Origin: Streptomyces coacervatus
Lineage (GTDB): Bacteria; Actinomycetota; Actinomycetes; Streptomycetales; Streptomycetaceae
Assembly (NCBI RefSeq): GCF_029223485.1
Contig: NZ_JARHTP010000008.1
Coordinates: 1 to 64,000 of the forward strand
DNA length: 64,000 bases
Direction of reading: 5' to 3'
Translations under genes and position numbers: made by a program
Shown: positions 63,994 to 64,000 of the stretch, one piece after another
Layout of the letters: each line of letters begins with the position of its first letter
How positions within the stretch are numbered: position 1 is the stretch's first letter
Notes under the pieces: generated by a model
Told to the model about the DNA's origin: nothing
What the model saw: only the letters and a program-made list of their open reading frames with translations
The model's database searches: none

Positions 63994-64000
63994 CGCCCTT

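Overview
The window is chromosomal DNA of a Streptomyces species. Evidence is the very high GC content with G/C-biased third codon positions, GTG and TTG starts, and several genus-typical loci: a conservon, smeA-sffA, rbpA with a sigma-R type promoter, a DasR-box chitinase and a phosphomannose synthase. From memory, the gene order matches the S. coelicolor segment running from crr/ptsI (SCO1390/1391) through smeA/sffA (SCO1415/1416), rbpA (SCO1421) and the phosphomannose synthase (SCO1423) to chitinase D (SCO1429). No tRNA gene, CRISPR array, insertion sequence or prophage was seen.

Layout. 0-2.7 kb: leader and promoter of an rRNA operon running off the left edge, then a DasR box and the PTS genes crr-ptsI. 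2.7-17.8 kb: a hypothetical gene, a divergent MFS/MocR pair, acetoacetyl-CoA synthetase, a GH31 glycosidase, a Nudix hydrolase, a secreted VanX-type dipeptidase, an OB-fold/thiolase pair, an EAL-CBS-GGDEF protein, and glpK preceded by what looks like a deletion scar of glpF. 17.8-25.8 kb: a conservon (cvnA-B-C-D) with a full-length hydantoinase/5-oxoprolinase gene between cvnC and cvnD. 26.8-34.0 kb: a kleisin/KITE/SMC three-gene operon resembling mukFEB/mksFEB, with an Asn where the Walker B Glu is expected and no nuclease subunit. 34.1-39.3 kb: a GntR-controlled pyroglutamate operon (MFS, DUF1445, pxpABC). 39.4-44.8 kb: SGNH hydrolase, two GT4 glycosyltransferases, a HEAT-like and an ankyrin protein. 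45.1-47.0 kb: smeA-sffA, sporulation septum DNA-transport genes. 47.4-54.1 kb: MocR/YczE pair, glycerophosphodiesterase, UMF1 transporter, rbpA, fxsA and the phosphomannose synthase. 54.6-61.3 kb: amidohydrolase, Lrp regulator, small CxxC protein, then a lipid-type group (phosphotransferase, lipocalin-like protein, acyl-CoA dehydrogenase). 61.5-64 kb: chitinase with DasR boxes, TetR regulator, small membrane protein.

Genes that appear to work together: (i) chitinase at the right end and PTS components at the left end both carry DasR boxes, so the window is bracketed by a chitin/N-acetylglucosamine regulon; (ii) two separate 5-oxoproline-consuming systems lie 15 kb apart; (iii) the OB-fold/thiolase pair and the lipocalin-like gene 47 kb away share one perfect inverted repeat (CTGACG-N3-CGTCAG) just upstream of their starts, which suggests a common repressor. 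Several intergenic regions carry Streptomyces interspersed repeats, and one such repeat appears to be inserted in frame inside the phosphotransferase gene. Coordinates of starts were adjusted by ribosome-binding site and family length. Family assignments rest on motifs seen in the translated sequence; no database search was run.
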